A stretch of 43,666 nt of DNA, taken from positions 1 to 43,666 of the IMG/VR virus record IMGVR_UViG_3300044616_001534; one strand, written 5' to 3'. Positions 34,701-41,875 of this stretch are shown here, piece after piece. The notes under the pieces were generated by a model. The model saw only the letters and a program-made list of their open reading frames with translations. It was not told the origin of the DNA and did not search any database. How positions within the stretch are numbered: the first letter of the stretch is position 1; each line of letters starts with the position of its first letter. The stretch comes from a virus. The translations under genes and the position numbers were made by a program.

Positions 34701-36207
34701 CACTCCATGACTTAGAAGGTTTATCTTTTAATTCGTCAAAAATTGCCTTGGATTCGGAACGGGAAAAGCCCAAATTCTTTAACCACAATTCTGAGGGACT
34801 GGTTAGTTTTTCTAATTCAATCCTGAGTTTATCTTTATCAGCTAAACCCTGCAATATTTTAAAGGCTTTACTTTTGCGAGATATCCCCTTGACATCCAAT
34901 AAATCATCAATAGAACTAACTTTATTCTCTTGTAAATAATTGATTAAATCATCTAATTGTTTTTTAGGTAAAAATTCTTTTAATCCCTCTCTAATTTCTT
35001 CAGGCGTGGCGCTGTTTAACTCAACTCCATTTAAAAATAATCGGGGTTGAATCTCAATCACACCTTGACCCGGCAATGATTCAGTCTGATTCTTGCGACG
35101 TTGACGGATCTGTTCTGCCGTCTGCACCTCTCCCGTCGCTTTGGCTATCCGGTGAAGTTGAGAGGCAAGGGCAACATCTACAAGTCCCCGTTCAACAGCC
35201 TCCCTGACTGGAGATGGGATCGAAATTCCTGGTGAAGCGACACCCGACCCCGGAACCCGTGCCTTTTTCTGTGACAATAGAATCGCTGCCAAGATACCCG
35301 CAGCTAACCATTTGGGCGGTGCATTAAATAACTTTCTTTTTTTAGATGATTGGCTGTCCTTGTCTAGCTCATCTTGATTAGAGGGATCTGCCAAACGGGG
35401 AGATAGTACACAGCGACACATAACGTGCATCGGGGGTGTATTAGCTGAAACAGTCTCTATATCATTAAGATCAATAGTCATCCCGTGGCGGTCTTCGCAC
35501 ACCTGACAACGGCGATCATCCATGATTGACAGGAAAACAACATGAGACACTAAACCCGAATCTTTATAGGTCTGCAACCTTCCGGCGTTATAAGCAAAAG
35601 TCAGTTCAGTGCGAGCTATCTTTTCAGCGCGATTCTTGAAACCCTTATCACCCAATTCTGAATTGATCCGCTTGAGAAGTTCTGATCTGTTTATCGGTTC
35701 CCCTGTTTCGGATTGGGGTTGGATTGCTGCAAATAGATGATTCTTAATTTTCCCCCATTGAGTTGAGGAAATATCGGATGCTAGGGTTTTTGAACGATTA
35801 GCGATCGCAGTCTGAGCAGGGACATTCTCTATAGATGCCAATTCCGTATCTAGTAGATCCTCATCAAAATTAGCCGTTCCCTTTTTCTGTTGAGACTTAA
35901 TTTCATTGTTTCCATGCTTCCGCCCGATGTTCCAACCCCCTAACCACATTCCATAAATTGATTTAGTCAACTCAGGAATTAAGACGGCTTGATAGTTTTC
36001 AATTGCCTTTGAGTCCTTGGTTCTAATCGCTCCGTCTAAATCCTTTAATGCTTTAGAAACCACGCGACTAAAGGCATCGGTTAAAGTATTAACCCCACCA
36101 CTCTCTAATCTATTCAGATTAATTTTTATCGACTTTGGCTTAACGTAGTCAGGTGTTTTAGCTCGGAATATTGCGGAACTATTTGGAGAGAAAACGGAGT
36201 CAAACAT
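31777..36207 (-). CDS. MuF-type head protein fused to a giant coiled coil, 1,476 aa
   Basis: The N-terminal 275 residues are a Mu gpF/SPP1 gp7-like head morphogenesis domain: NRAEKIARTELTFAYNAGRL, then the metal-binding-like pattern CQVCEDRHG (234-242) and PPMHVMCRC (258-266). A hydrophobic segment at about 300-312 (WLAAGILAAILLS) follows, then roughly 1,100 residues of charged coiled coil (KIEQAQKKANAIGLQLEKAN, LEAQLSKLQLEKQIKQQQLG). Typical MuF proteins are 250-500 residues, or carry enzymatic C-termini; here the C-terminus has no enzyme motif and looks like a tape-measure-type rod. Such fusions are ejected with DNA in some phages. The gene lies between terminase and a regulator. Confidence 0.75.
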   Translation of the reverse strand: MFDSVFSPNSSAIFRAKTPDYVKPKSIKINLNRLESGGVNTLTDAFSRVVSKALKDLDGAIRTKDSKAIENYQAVLIPELTKSIYGMWLGGWNIGRKHGNNEIKSQQKKGTANFDEDLLDTELASIENVPAQTAIANRSKTLASDISSTQWGKIKNHLFAAIQPQSETGEPINRSELLKRINSELGDKGFKNRAEKIARTELTFAYNAGRLQTYKDSGLVSHVVFLSIMDDRRCQVCEDRHGMTIDLNDIETVSANTPPMHVMCRCVLSPRLADPSNQDELDKDSQSSKKRKLFNAPPKWLAAGILAAILLSQKKARVPGSGVASPGISIPSPVREAVERGLVDVALASQLHRIAKATGEVQTAEQIRQRRKNQTESLPGQGVIEIQPRLFLNGVELNSATPEEIREGLKEFLPKKQLDDLINYLQENKVSSIDDLLDVKGISRKSKAFKILQGLADKDKLRIELEKLTSPSELWLKNLGFSRSESKAIFDELKDKPSKSWSDLKRRLKKRGISDDRIQRAIDKIKSIEAQEKRQVVGLDDYVPMIPDDVTLDTPEIAVGKIIKQREIGLQQRREALQEIKDLGIELAKIRSDESRFNVRLRRMNKRNPKEFVSPEEIRIREVRQARIQTKIEQAQKKANAIGLQLEKANLALNQLDIPNLTPAAKLRNQAVENLGNEGSSLSDATNSLKAQISNEIDSQMSKGFIPPNKKIAGLEQANNRAKLIIEPVSNLIEKTNLEGLQSKLTELQSHYQNLLDPLYPENFFGRDIQNELTSLRAELKRVKAEIDSSVRLLKRTDQTLTATTNQTESILGRMGYLKTGAQLEKQAKELESQILDWENRVKKTKNYEQTYEPFSQIERQQPLDKLTQDAMDIKAQVPKFKKELESRFRPGLDNAKSTISDIAIQTKKLEQLQKEIDGILADTSKLPITKTQIPDSDIGTYNAAVELRKISREIAEETKRLKALAGASRVNLDESLKSQNKTYQQYEKQRFGDEQTPSWEKNLSPMVESRINQIEDAVKKLEAIGQDWNIGFLIDIGQKIDDGVDATGKALKVRRWFDANGLSPEDLTLLPLTGKKVGYEAIRQLADETLRQYSIVQSSIRTLKKDTQFKVFTENGLIEEGEFLKWAEDQAVYWQNQIKSSTSDNWQGSSYERVDKLWKSLDGKKASDVKVRESIKPDDVQGQLRKTVGKYQDWQRKYTVLKEQGEVTGNGIRSLNDAQKKLLNEQNILLEQLDRYNLDSSNLIRDNADNTLQIWEKVRQDAGKPVFFDVKGKAIERGELFKQLDEIENKLKQSLNMREIKIEPLTYQADKASAMIRDRNILNQALTELEPKISEIQQQIQQLSIAKKGTKKLEAQLSKLQLEKQIKQQQLGEVIQDVRDLRLPPLQNEQIQILKGQIVNTQKQLTGIQSEMATLRREITALKEQPLDGSASGIKRQNRLNALEGSITRKNQDLFKVVGMLNNQREELGKLRAGS

Positions 36208-36236
36208 AATCTTTTCAATAATTAATTATTATAACA

Positions 36237-37922
36237 TTAAGTAAACAATTCTCTAACCTTCTTAACAGATACCTCCTCTGGATTAAATTGCTGCTGCTTA
36301 ACTTTTTCCTTGAGTACATCCTGTTCTGATACCCCATCGGAAAACGTAGGATTGGGACAAGATGATCCAATGATCACCGAGTCCCCTGCATCCGGTGAAC
36401 GTTTCAGTCTAGCCCGGACGTGCTTCTTACTCTCACAAGCTATCTGTCTATCTTCCCCACCTTTTCCCGATAATGAGTAACGGTGTGATGATAGATCCTC
36501 GAATACCTGATCCTCAATATCTCCGAGGGGTGCGATCGCTATTTTCCCTAACCTTAACCCGTCCCTAAGTTTCCAGAATAGCTCGGTCTTACGGTTTGAA
36601 AACTCATGGTTACTTTCGGCTGATTCTCCAAAAGCACAACCACGGACAAAATACCCCTGTTGTTTTAATCGTGCTAACGTCCCCGCACCCACGCCCGTTT
36701 TATCAACCGCAGCATAATAAGCACCCCCTAGTTTCCTAATCTTTTCAGCAACAATATCAGCAATTCTAATTGTGTCTAACTCATCCCCTTGAGTGGGATA
36801 TAAGACTACTTCATAAAGGACATCACCGCGCCATAATGCAACGGCGTGACTATCCCCTCCATCCCCAACATCAACCCCAAGTCTCCAAGGCGAAATAATA
36901 GCCCGTCTATCCCAATACTCAGGATTAAAGTCGTAGCGTTCCCTTGCAGCTTTTAACCAAGTGGAAGGGATGATTCCCTCGATGATATCTTCTGGAAAAA
37001 TACCCTCTACCCGACCTTGCCAGAACACAGAAAACTCACCCTTGTCTTGCCTGACTTCTTCAATCCATTTCAGGGATATAGCGCCGGGGATGACATCATG
37101 GGGAAACTCGGGGGGCCATTTATCCTGAGTTTTAACTAATCCATTTGAGTCTAAAAGTTGAATTGCCACCGATGGTTTTAATCTATGGATTAACCTTAAC
37201 TTACCAGCCGGATCTATCACTTCCTCAAGTTGATATGCCCAAGCCACATTGGGGTGATTCCATGCAGGGATTGTAATATTAGTGCGATCGCAAGCCTTAG
37301 AGAATGGGGATTGTTTATTCAGAGGGTTGCCAATTCTTAACCCTCTGTTTGACGATCCGGTTAGGCATGACTGAAAACCATCGTCAATAATTTCTGAGAT
37401 GCCATCCGCTTCATCTGCTATGAGTAGCAACCTATCCGCGTGTTTACCTTGGAATGAGTTGGTGTCATAGTTGCGAGCGGTGAAACCATAGGCCCGTGCC
37501 GTCTCGGATTTCCTGACAAATAACTCCCCACGGGTTCCGCCTAACTTTTCTTTGTTGCGGTCATATATTTTCCGTATCTCAGACCAAAGGATTTGCTTAA
37601 CCTGATCCTCTGTTGGGGCTGTAGTGATTGCCAGACCGTCAACGGCAAAAACCCACCACAAAACACATACAGCCGAACCGATAGACTTTCCTACCCCGTG
37701 CGCGGCTTTAACGTTTGTTTCTGGGTTATCTCGGACACTCTCAAGGAATCGCTGTTGATCCTCTGTTGGTTCGACTCCAATAAACCGAGAGAAACCCACG
37801 GGGTCATTTTTAAATCGAGTTAAGGAATTACGACCGGATTTAGTTTGTTTCTGCTGCCGTCGTTTCCTTGCTTCCCTTAATTCTTTCTTGAGTCGCTCCC
37901 CTTTTTGGATAGCTCGAAGCAT
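36237..37922 (-). CDS. Terminase large subunit
   Basis: Packages DNA into the prohead using ATP and cuts concatemers. The ATPase part has Walker A AHGVGKS (74-80), TTAPTEDQVKQILWSEI (a coupling-type motif) and Walker B LLLIADEAD (165-173). The nuclease has an RNase H-like fold, with VDVGDGGDS at 350-358 supplying an acidic residue and AVDKTGVGAG at 405-414. The length of 561 residues is usual. It starts five bases after the small subunit stop and is 29 bases upstream of the MuF-type gene on the same strand, as in Mu-like packaging modules. Confidence 0.92.
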   Translation of the reverse strand: MLRAIQKGERLKKELREARKRRQQKQTKSGRNSLTRFKNDPVGFSRFIGVEPTEDQQRFLESVRDNPETNVKAAHGVGKSIGSAVCVLWWVFAVDGLAITTAPTEDQVKQILWSEIRKIYDRNKEKLGGTRGELFVRKSETARAYGFTARNYDTNSFQGKHADRLLLIADEADGISEIIDDGFQSCLTGSSNRGLRIGNPLNKQSPFSKACDRTNITIPAWNHPNVAWAYQLEEVIDPAGKLRLIHRLKPSVAIQLLDSNGLVKTQDKWPPEFPHDVIPGAISLKWIEEVRQDKGEFSVFWQGRVEGIFPEDIIEGIIPSTWLKAARERYDFNPEYWDRRAIISPWRLGVDVGDGGDSHAVALWRGDVLYEVVLYPTQGDELDTIRIADIVAEKIRKLGGAYYAAVDKTGVGAGTLARLKQQGYFVRGCAFGESAESNHEFSNRKTELFWKLRDGLRLGKIAIAPLGDIEDQVFEDLSSHRYSLSGKGGEDRQIACESKKHVRARLKRSPDAGDSVIIGSSCPNPTFSDGVSEQDVLKEKVKQQQFNPEEVSVKKVRELFT

Positions 37923-37927
37923 GATAT

Positions 37928-38431
37928 CTAATCCTCACTATCATCTTCAGAGTTATCGAAGTTTTCAATAATAATACTGAGTTGATAACTATGTTCGTCT
38001 ATCAACATAATTGTTTTTAATCCGTCCATTGCATTTTTAGATTGGACATGAACCCCTGACTTTGTAGCTTTAGCGCAAGCCTTAACCGCATCCTGATCCT
38101 TGGCAAGATCACGATAGGCTTGATTCGTTACCTTGAAACATTGGGCTGTATTGTCTTTTAGTGCATTTCTAAAAATATCTATTTCGCGTTGTCGCTCTAA
38201 AAGTTTTTCTCTAAGTTCGGTCTTTTCTTGTTCAGACATTGGTTTTAATACCTCTGCATATTTGTGGAATATCTTATATTTGGTTTCTTCCCATATCGGG
38301 TGTTTTTTCCAGTGCCTTATAGAACTTTCGCTTACCCCAATCTGTTTGGCTATCTCACAGTTGGTTAGCCAAGGTTTATCAAGTAGGAGTTGAACCGCTT
38401 GCTCAATTAAATCAAGTCTGAATTTTTTTAT
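37928..38431 (-). CDS. Terminase small subunit with non-ATG start
   Basis: The frame from the first ATG (38239) gives only 103 residues, but the reading frame is open upstream to a stop at 38459-38461 and encodes a clear helix-turn-helix: DLIEQAVQLLLDKPWLTNCE, IAKQIGVSESSIRHWKKHPI, then WEETKYKIFHKYAEV. This is the DNA-recognition domain expected in a small terminase. No ATG, GTG or TTG lies in the upstream part in frame; ATA at 38431 or ATT at 38407 are the candidates, and I give the ATA. The acidic C-terminus (NFDNSEDDSED) is typical. It lies directly before the large subunit. Confidence 0.7.
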   Translation of the reverse strand: MKKFRLDLIEQAVQLLLDKPWLTNCEIAKQIGVSESSIRHWKKHPIWEETKYKIFHKYAEVLKPMSEQEKTELREKLLERQREIDIFRNALKDNTAQCFKVTNQAYRDLAKDQDAVKACAKATKSGVHVQSKNAMDGLKTIMLIDEHSYQLSIIIENFDNSEDDSED

Positions 38432-38497
38432 TGCGGTTAATAACGAATAACTACTATTTTAAGTTAACATAGCTATAAACCTTTCTACAACTTAAAT

Positions 38498-39763
38498 ATG
38501 ACTAAACCTAAAATTATTGAAACAAATATTTCAAATCTGACACCCGATCCGAATAATGCCCGAAAAAGAACGCCGTTATCAGCTAAGGTGATTTCCAAAT
38601 CCTTAGAACAGTTTGGGGCTTGCCGTTCCATTGTTATTGATGAAAATGACGTTATCCGTGCGGGGAATGGAACCTTTGAGGAGGCGGGTCAATTAGGGAT
38701 TGAGAAGGTTTTGGTTGTAGAAGCCGATGGTAATACGATTGTTGCTGTTAAGCGGCCTGGGTTATCAGAGTCGGATTGGAAACAATATGCGATCGCTGAT
38801 AATACTGCCTCGGATTTCAGTACATGGGACTTTGATCTTTTAAATGATTTAGCTCAGGAAGTTGATCTGAGTGAGTTCTTCCCTGATTATAAATTAAATG
38901 AATTGTTGGAACAGTTGGGCAAGGGTGAAGGGTTTGACTCGACTGAACAGCAAGAGGAAGATGAGGAAGAAATAGCCGAGCTTCTGGATAAGGTTGATGA
39001 AATTGAATCAAGGGTTAAGTTGGGTGAAATATGGGCACTGGGCCGCCACCGATTGGGTTGCGGTGATTCTACTATTGAGAAGAATGTTAGGGCTTTGTTG
39101 GGGGATAGGTTTGGGGATATGGGGATGGTTTGGGCTGACAGTCCCTATGGAATTGACATAGTTGCAACCAACGGAAAAGTTGGTACAGATAGTCCTTTCG
39201 GGTCAAACGGTAGAGGGGGTAGCAAAAGAAGTGATGCGATAAAAACAAATGTTTATGCTCAAATAGCAGGAGATGATACAACCGAAACCGCTAGGAAATC
39301 TTTTGAAGTTTGCAAACTTTTCCCTGATTCTATTCAATTTTGGTGGGGTGCAAACTATTATGATTTTCTCCCCGCTTCATCGTGTTGGATTGTCTGGGAT
39401 AAAGAAAATACCGGAAATTTTGCCGATGCTGAATTGGCATGGTGCAATCATAAATCTGCCGTTAGAATTTTTAAGCACCAATGGAACGGTATGATCAAAG
39501 CATCTGAACATGGTCAAAAACGGGTACACCCAACACAAAAACCCGTCGCACTTTTTACTTGGTGCGCTGAGAAATATGGGCAACCTGGGGATATTGTTTT
39601 TGATCCTTTCCTGGGTAGTGGAATTTCTGTTATTGGTTGTGAGCAGTTGAATGATGATCGCACTGTTTTTGGTTTCGAGTTATCCCCTGAGTACATGGAA
39701 ATCACCTGCCGCCGTTATGAATTGCTAACAGGTGACACAGCTAAATTAGTCGGACATCTTTAA
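38498..39763 (+). CDS. ParB-domain / DNA methyltransferase fusion, 421 aa
   Basis: Residues 1-90 form a ParB/Srx-like domain (NISNLTPDPNNARKRTPLSA, DENDVIRAGNGTFEEA), after which KQYAIADNTAS and a 'LGRHRLGCGDST' segment lead into the methylase. The catalytic motif reads WADSPYGID (DSPY at 214-217, a variant of DPPY), with HPTQKP at 344-349 and the cofactor motif FDPFLGSG at 368-375. ParB-methylase fusions are widespread in phages and usually modify DNA without a restriction partner. It is divergent from the small terminase. Its stop overlaps the 3' end of a convergent nuclease gene by 4 bases. Confidence 0.9.
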   Translation: MTKPKIIETNISNLTPDPNNARKRTPLSAKVISKSLEQFGACRSIVIDENDVIRAGNGTFEEAGQLGIEKVLVVEADGNTIVAVKRPGLSESDWKQYAIADNTASDFSTWDFDLLNDLAQEVDLSEFFPDYKLNELLEQLGKGEGFDSTEQQEEDEEEIAELLDKVDEIESRVKLGEIWALGRHRLGCGDSTIEKNVRALLGDRFGDMGMVWADSPYGIDIVATNGKVGTDSPFGSNGRGGSKRSDAIKTNVYAQIAGDDTTETARKSFEVCKLFPDSIQFWWGANYYDFLPASSCWIVWDKENTGNFADAELAWCNHKSAVRIFKHQWNGMIKASEHGQKRVHPTQKPVALFTWCAEKYGQPGDIVFDPFLGSGISVIGCEQLNDDRTVFGFELSPEYMEITCRRYELLTGDTAKLVGHL

Positions 39764-40299
39764 GCTGATTGGATTAGCGATAATTGAATGTACTGTGGCT
39801 TCGTTTCTACTGGGATGAGAGGATCTGGGGAGTCCTCTTTGTATCCTATCTCTGATAAAAACTTCTCAAGAGTAAACCCTTCTATATATGGAGAAACTTG
39901 ACCCGCACAAACTTTGTATGTTTCAGTGTTGAGCCGAAACAATAACGTTTTATTTATGGTTTCATTGAATGGGTAATAATAAACCGATTTCCGATCTAAT
40001 GCTACCAAGGCAAAACCATCAAATTCGTGCGTCCCATAGCTTCTCGCTCCCCCTCTCCCTGCTCTCCTGACACTGAAAAGGTAAACGTTATTTGCATATT
40101 CCTTATTCATTTTTGCGGGTTTTTGAGTTGTCTTAACTTGAAGTCGAACCAATCTACTCCCTAAGTCTAAAACAACGTCATAAGCAACACCTTGATCGGT
40201 TAGAAACGCTTGATATCCCTTTGAGAGCAAGTCGAACATCACAAGATATTCACCCGCCCTACCTATGTTTAATTCTTTACTATTCTTGTATAATGGCAT
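39760..40299 (-). CDS. PD-(D/E)XK endonuclease, homing-type-like, 179 aa
   Basis: I choose the ATG giving MPLYKNSKELN, preceded by AGGAG, rather than the frame extension upstream. The core PD-(D/E)XK pattern is present: GRAGEYLV (Glu17), AYDVVLDLG (Asp41) and LQVKTTQK (Gln54-Val-Lys56). The order and spacing resemble cyanobacterial intron-type endonucleases such as I-Ssp6803I and related DUF-type nucleases. The C-terminus (IQLSLIQSA) has a weak clamp-binding look. It is convergent with the methylase gene and next to a methylase fragment, an arrangement like a free-standing homing endonuclease. Confidence 0.65.
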   Translation of the reverse strand: MPLYKNSKELNIGRAGEYLVMFDLLSKGYQAFLTDQGVAYDVVLDLGSRLVRLQVKTTQKPAKMNKEYANNVYLFSVRRAGRGGARSYGTHEFDGFALVALDRKSVYYYPFNETINKTLLFRLNTETYKVCAGQVSPYIEGFTLEKFLSEIGYKEDSPDPLIPVETKPQYIQLSLIQSA

Positions 40300-40409
40300 T
40301 AAGCTGTGTCTCCTATTTAGACATAGAGGCTTGAGTGTTAGTAGCACTGCGAAGCCGTTTTATATTATCTATTATAGCGCAAAACTAGATACAATGGGCG
40401 ATTCAGTCT

Positions 40410-40628
40410 ATGATTGCCAGAATTTATAAAAGTAGTTCACCCGATGACGGGATTATTTATTCTCCATTTTTAGGCAGTGGGACGGATATTATTGCTGGTG
40501 AGAAATCAGGAGGCGATCGCACAGTATGCGGATTCGAGCTTTCACCCGCATACTGTGAAATTATCTGCCAAAGATTCGAGAAATTTACAGGAATTGAGCC
40601 TAAACTAATCGGAAGATTGCCAGATTAA
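40410..40628 (+). pseudogene. Methyltransferase C-terminal fragment, 72 aa
   Basis: The frame reads YSPFLGSGTDIIAG, GGDRTVCGFELSPAYCEIIC, then FEKFTGIEPKLIGRLPD. It aligns with the last 58 residues of the ParB-methylase (FDPFLGSGISVIG ... FGFELSPEYMEITC ... KLVGHL). Only the cofactor-binding end is present; the catalytic motif is missing, and an inactive remnant is the simplest reading. At the protein level it is clearly diverged from the full gene, so it comes from a different methylase rather than a recent duplication. A short expressed protein is possible but less likely. Confidence 0.65.
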
Positions 40629-40644
40629 TTAATATTAATTGTGA

Positions 40645-40719
40645 TATAATATTAACAGTAAATGCCCTTCGCGATGCTGAAACATCCAAGGGCTGTAAAC
40701 CTGATTCAGAGGTATCACA
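40645..40719 (+). promoter_or_regulatory. Promoter and structured 5' leader (hairpin copy 2)
   Basis: TATAAT at 40645-40650 is followed 13 bases later by outer stem GCCCTT (40664-40669) with AAGGGC (40688-40693), internal loop CGC/C, inner stem GATG/CATC and loop CTGAAA. Then 26 bases with AGAGG lead to the ATG at 40720. Relative to copy 1, three base pairs change in both strands (A-U to G-C, C-G to U-A, G-C to A-U), preserving pairing. Confidence 0.7.
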
Positions 40720-41496
40720 ATGATTGATTTTAGCAAAGAACTAGCTTTAAGTTTACTCGGTTCCGGTAAAGAATACCCCGTTGATTTTGAAGACGCTTGG
40801 CAATGGTTAGGATATTCAAGTAAACAGGCTGCCAAAAAGAAGCTAACCCGCAACTTTGAACAAGGGGAAGACTATTTATCCGAATGGATGAAAACCCCTG
40901 ATGGCGGTCGTCCTAGCGAATCCATCTATCTCACCGTCGATTGCTTTAAGGCGTTAGGCATGATGTCAGGGACGGAACAAGGGAAGGCAACTCGACAATA
41001 TTTCCTCCGATGCGAAAAGGAATTAAAATATTCTAAGTCCACTGGTGGGATGAACCTATTAGACAAACCCTCACCTCAGTTGATTAGTGATGCGATTATG
41101 GCAGTCTTCCGACCTACCAATGTTGACCCAACACTTGTCTCAGGGATTATTGCCAACAATATCGCTAAAACTTATCCGGCGTTGGCTCCTGCGATGGAAG
41201 AAGCCAAAAAACATCTAACCGTCGAAGTTGAGGAAAAACTTCTCACGCCCACCGAACTCGGATTAATTTTAGAACAGCGCACTGGACAAAAACACTCGGC
41301 GCAACGGGTCAACAAACTATTAGCTGAGAATGGATTGCAAACCCCAAACCCTCACGGGAAAGATCCGGCTTGGTTGCCAACGTCAAAAGGATCTGAATTT
41401 TCTAAGTTGTTACTCGCTGCACAGAAGGGGATTAAGGACGCGACCCGTCAACATTTGCAATGGTTTGAATCCGTTGTAGATGTTTTGGCGGTGTAG
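40720..41496 (+). CDS. Antirepressor-like protein 3 (AntA-type), 258 aa
   Basis: The N-terminal 100 residues fit the AntA/BRO-type antirepressor fold: YPVDFEDAWQWLGYSSKQAA, RNFEQGEDYLSEW, SIYLTVDCFKALGMMSGTEQ, GKATRQYFLRCEKELK. The C-terminal part (LLTPTELGLILEQRTGQKHS, AQRVNKLLAENGLQTPNP, WLPTSKGSEFSKLL) is a separate domain often found at the end of phage antirepressors. Such proteins relieve repression or bind DNA. The gene has its own promoter, hairpin leader and strong terminator, forming a monocistronic unit. Its function in this phage is inferred. Confidence 0.7.
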   Translation: MIDFSKELALSLLGSGKEYPVDFEDAWQWLGYSSKQAAKKKLTRNFEQGEDYLSEWMKTPDGGRPSESIYLTVDCFKALGMMSGTEQGKATRQYFLRCEKELKYSKSTGGMNLLDKPSPQLISDAIMAVFRPTNVDPTLVSGIIANNIAKTYPALAPAMEEAKKHLTVEVEEKLLTPTELGLILEQRTGQKHSAQRVNKLLAENGLQTPNPHGKDPAWLPTSKGSEFSKLLLAAQKGIKDATRQHLQWFESVVDVLAV

Positions 41497-41507
41497 GGTG
41501 AAATAGC

Positions 41508-41540
41508 AAAAAGCCTAGGATTCAACCTCTAGGCTTTTTG
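41508..41540 (+). terminator. Rho-independent terminator after antirepressor-like gene 3
   Basis: AAAAAGCCTAG (41508-41518) pairs with CTAGGCTTTTT (41529-41539), with a 10-base loop. The T-run forms part of the stem, so it works in both directions and can also end the minus-strand small-gene operon that stops at 41546. Confidence 0.85.
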
Positions 41541-41545
41541 AATCT

Positions 41546-41686
41546 TTATTTACTTACAATCCTTACATCTTTTCGATTGTAAGTTTTAATATCGTCCGTC
41601 CATTCAGCTAACAGCTTTTCGTCTGGATCGCACCAAGGATAACCCGGACAATACCAACCTAAACTATCCCTAAATTGAATTTTCAT
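41546..41686 (-). CDS. Small hypothetical protein, 46 aa
   Basis: A 46-codon minus-strand frame with normal codon use: MKIQFRDSLGWYCPGYPWC, DPDEKLLAEWTDDIK, then a basic end (YNRKDVRIVSK). The cluster of aromatic residues with two cysteines (WYCPGYPWCDPDE) is distinctive. It begins three bases after the ribbon-helix-helix gene stops and ends just before the terminator. No domain is recognised. Many phages carry such small accessory proteins. Confidence 0.5.
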   Translation of the reverse strand: MKIQFRDSLGWYCPGYPWCDPDEKLLAEWTDDIKTYNRKDVRIVSK

Positions 41687-41689
41687 GGT

Positions 41690-41875
41690 CTATTTTTCCC
41701 GTAACAGATTGTTTACAATATCGCTCCGTGACCCTTCTCCCTGAGCTACCAGGGCATCGAGTTTAGTTAGTAGGTCGGATTCTATGCAGATACTAACTGT
41801 CACTCTTTTTGATTCACCTTGTAGCTTTCTGCCACCATTGGGGTAAGAGCCACCCCGCCCGATGTATTTACTCAT
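41690..41875 (-). CDS. Ribbon-helix-helix DNA-binding protein, 61 aa
   Basis: I start at the ATG giving MSKYIGRGGSYPNGGRKL, which overlaps the end of the previous gene (GATGAGTAA). Residues 22-61 follow the ribbon-helix-helix pattern: KRVTVSICIESDLLTKLDAL, then GSRSDIVNNLLREK. These small dimers bind operators through the beta strand. It is the third gene of a four-gene minus-strand cluster read from the promoter near 42459-42488, and may regulate it. Confidence 0.75.
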   Translation of the reverse strand: MSKYIGRGGSYPNGGRKLQGESKRVTVSICIESDLLTKLDALVAQGEGSRSDIVNNLLREK

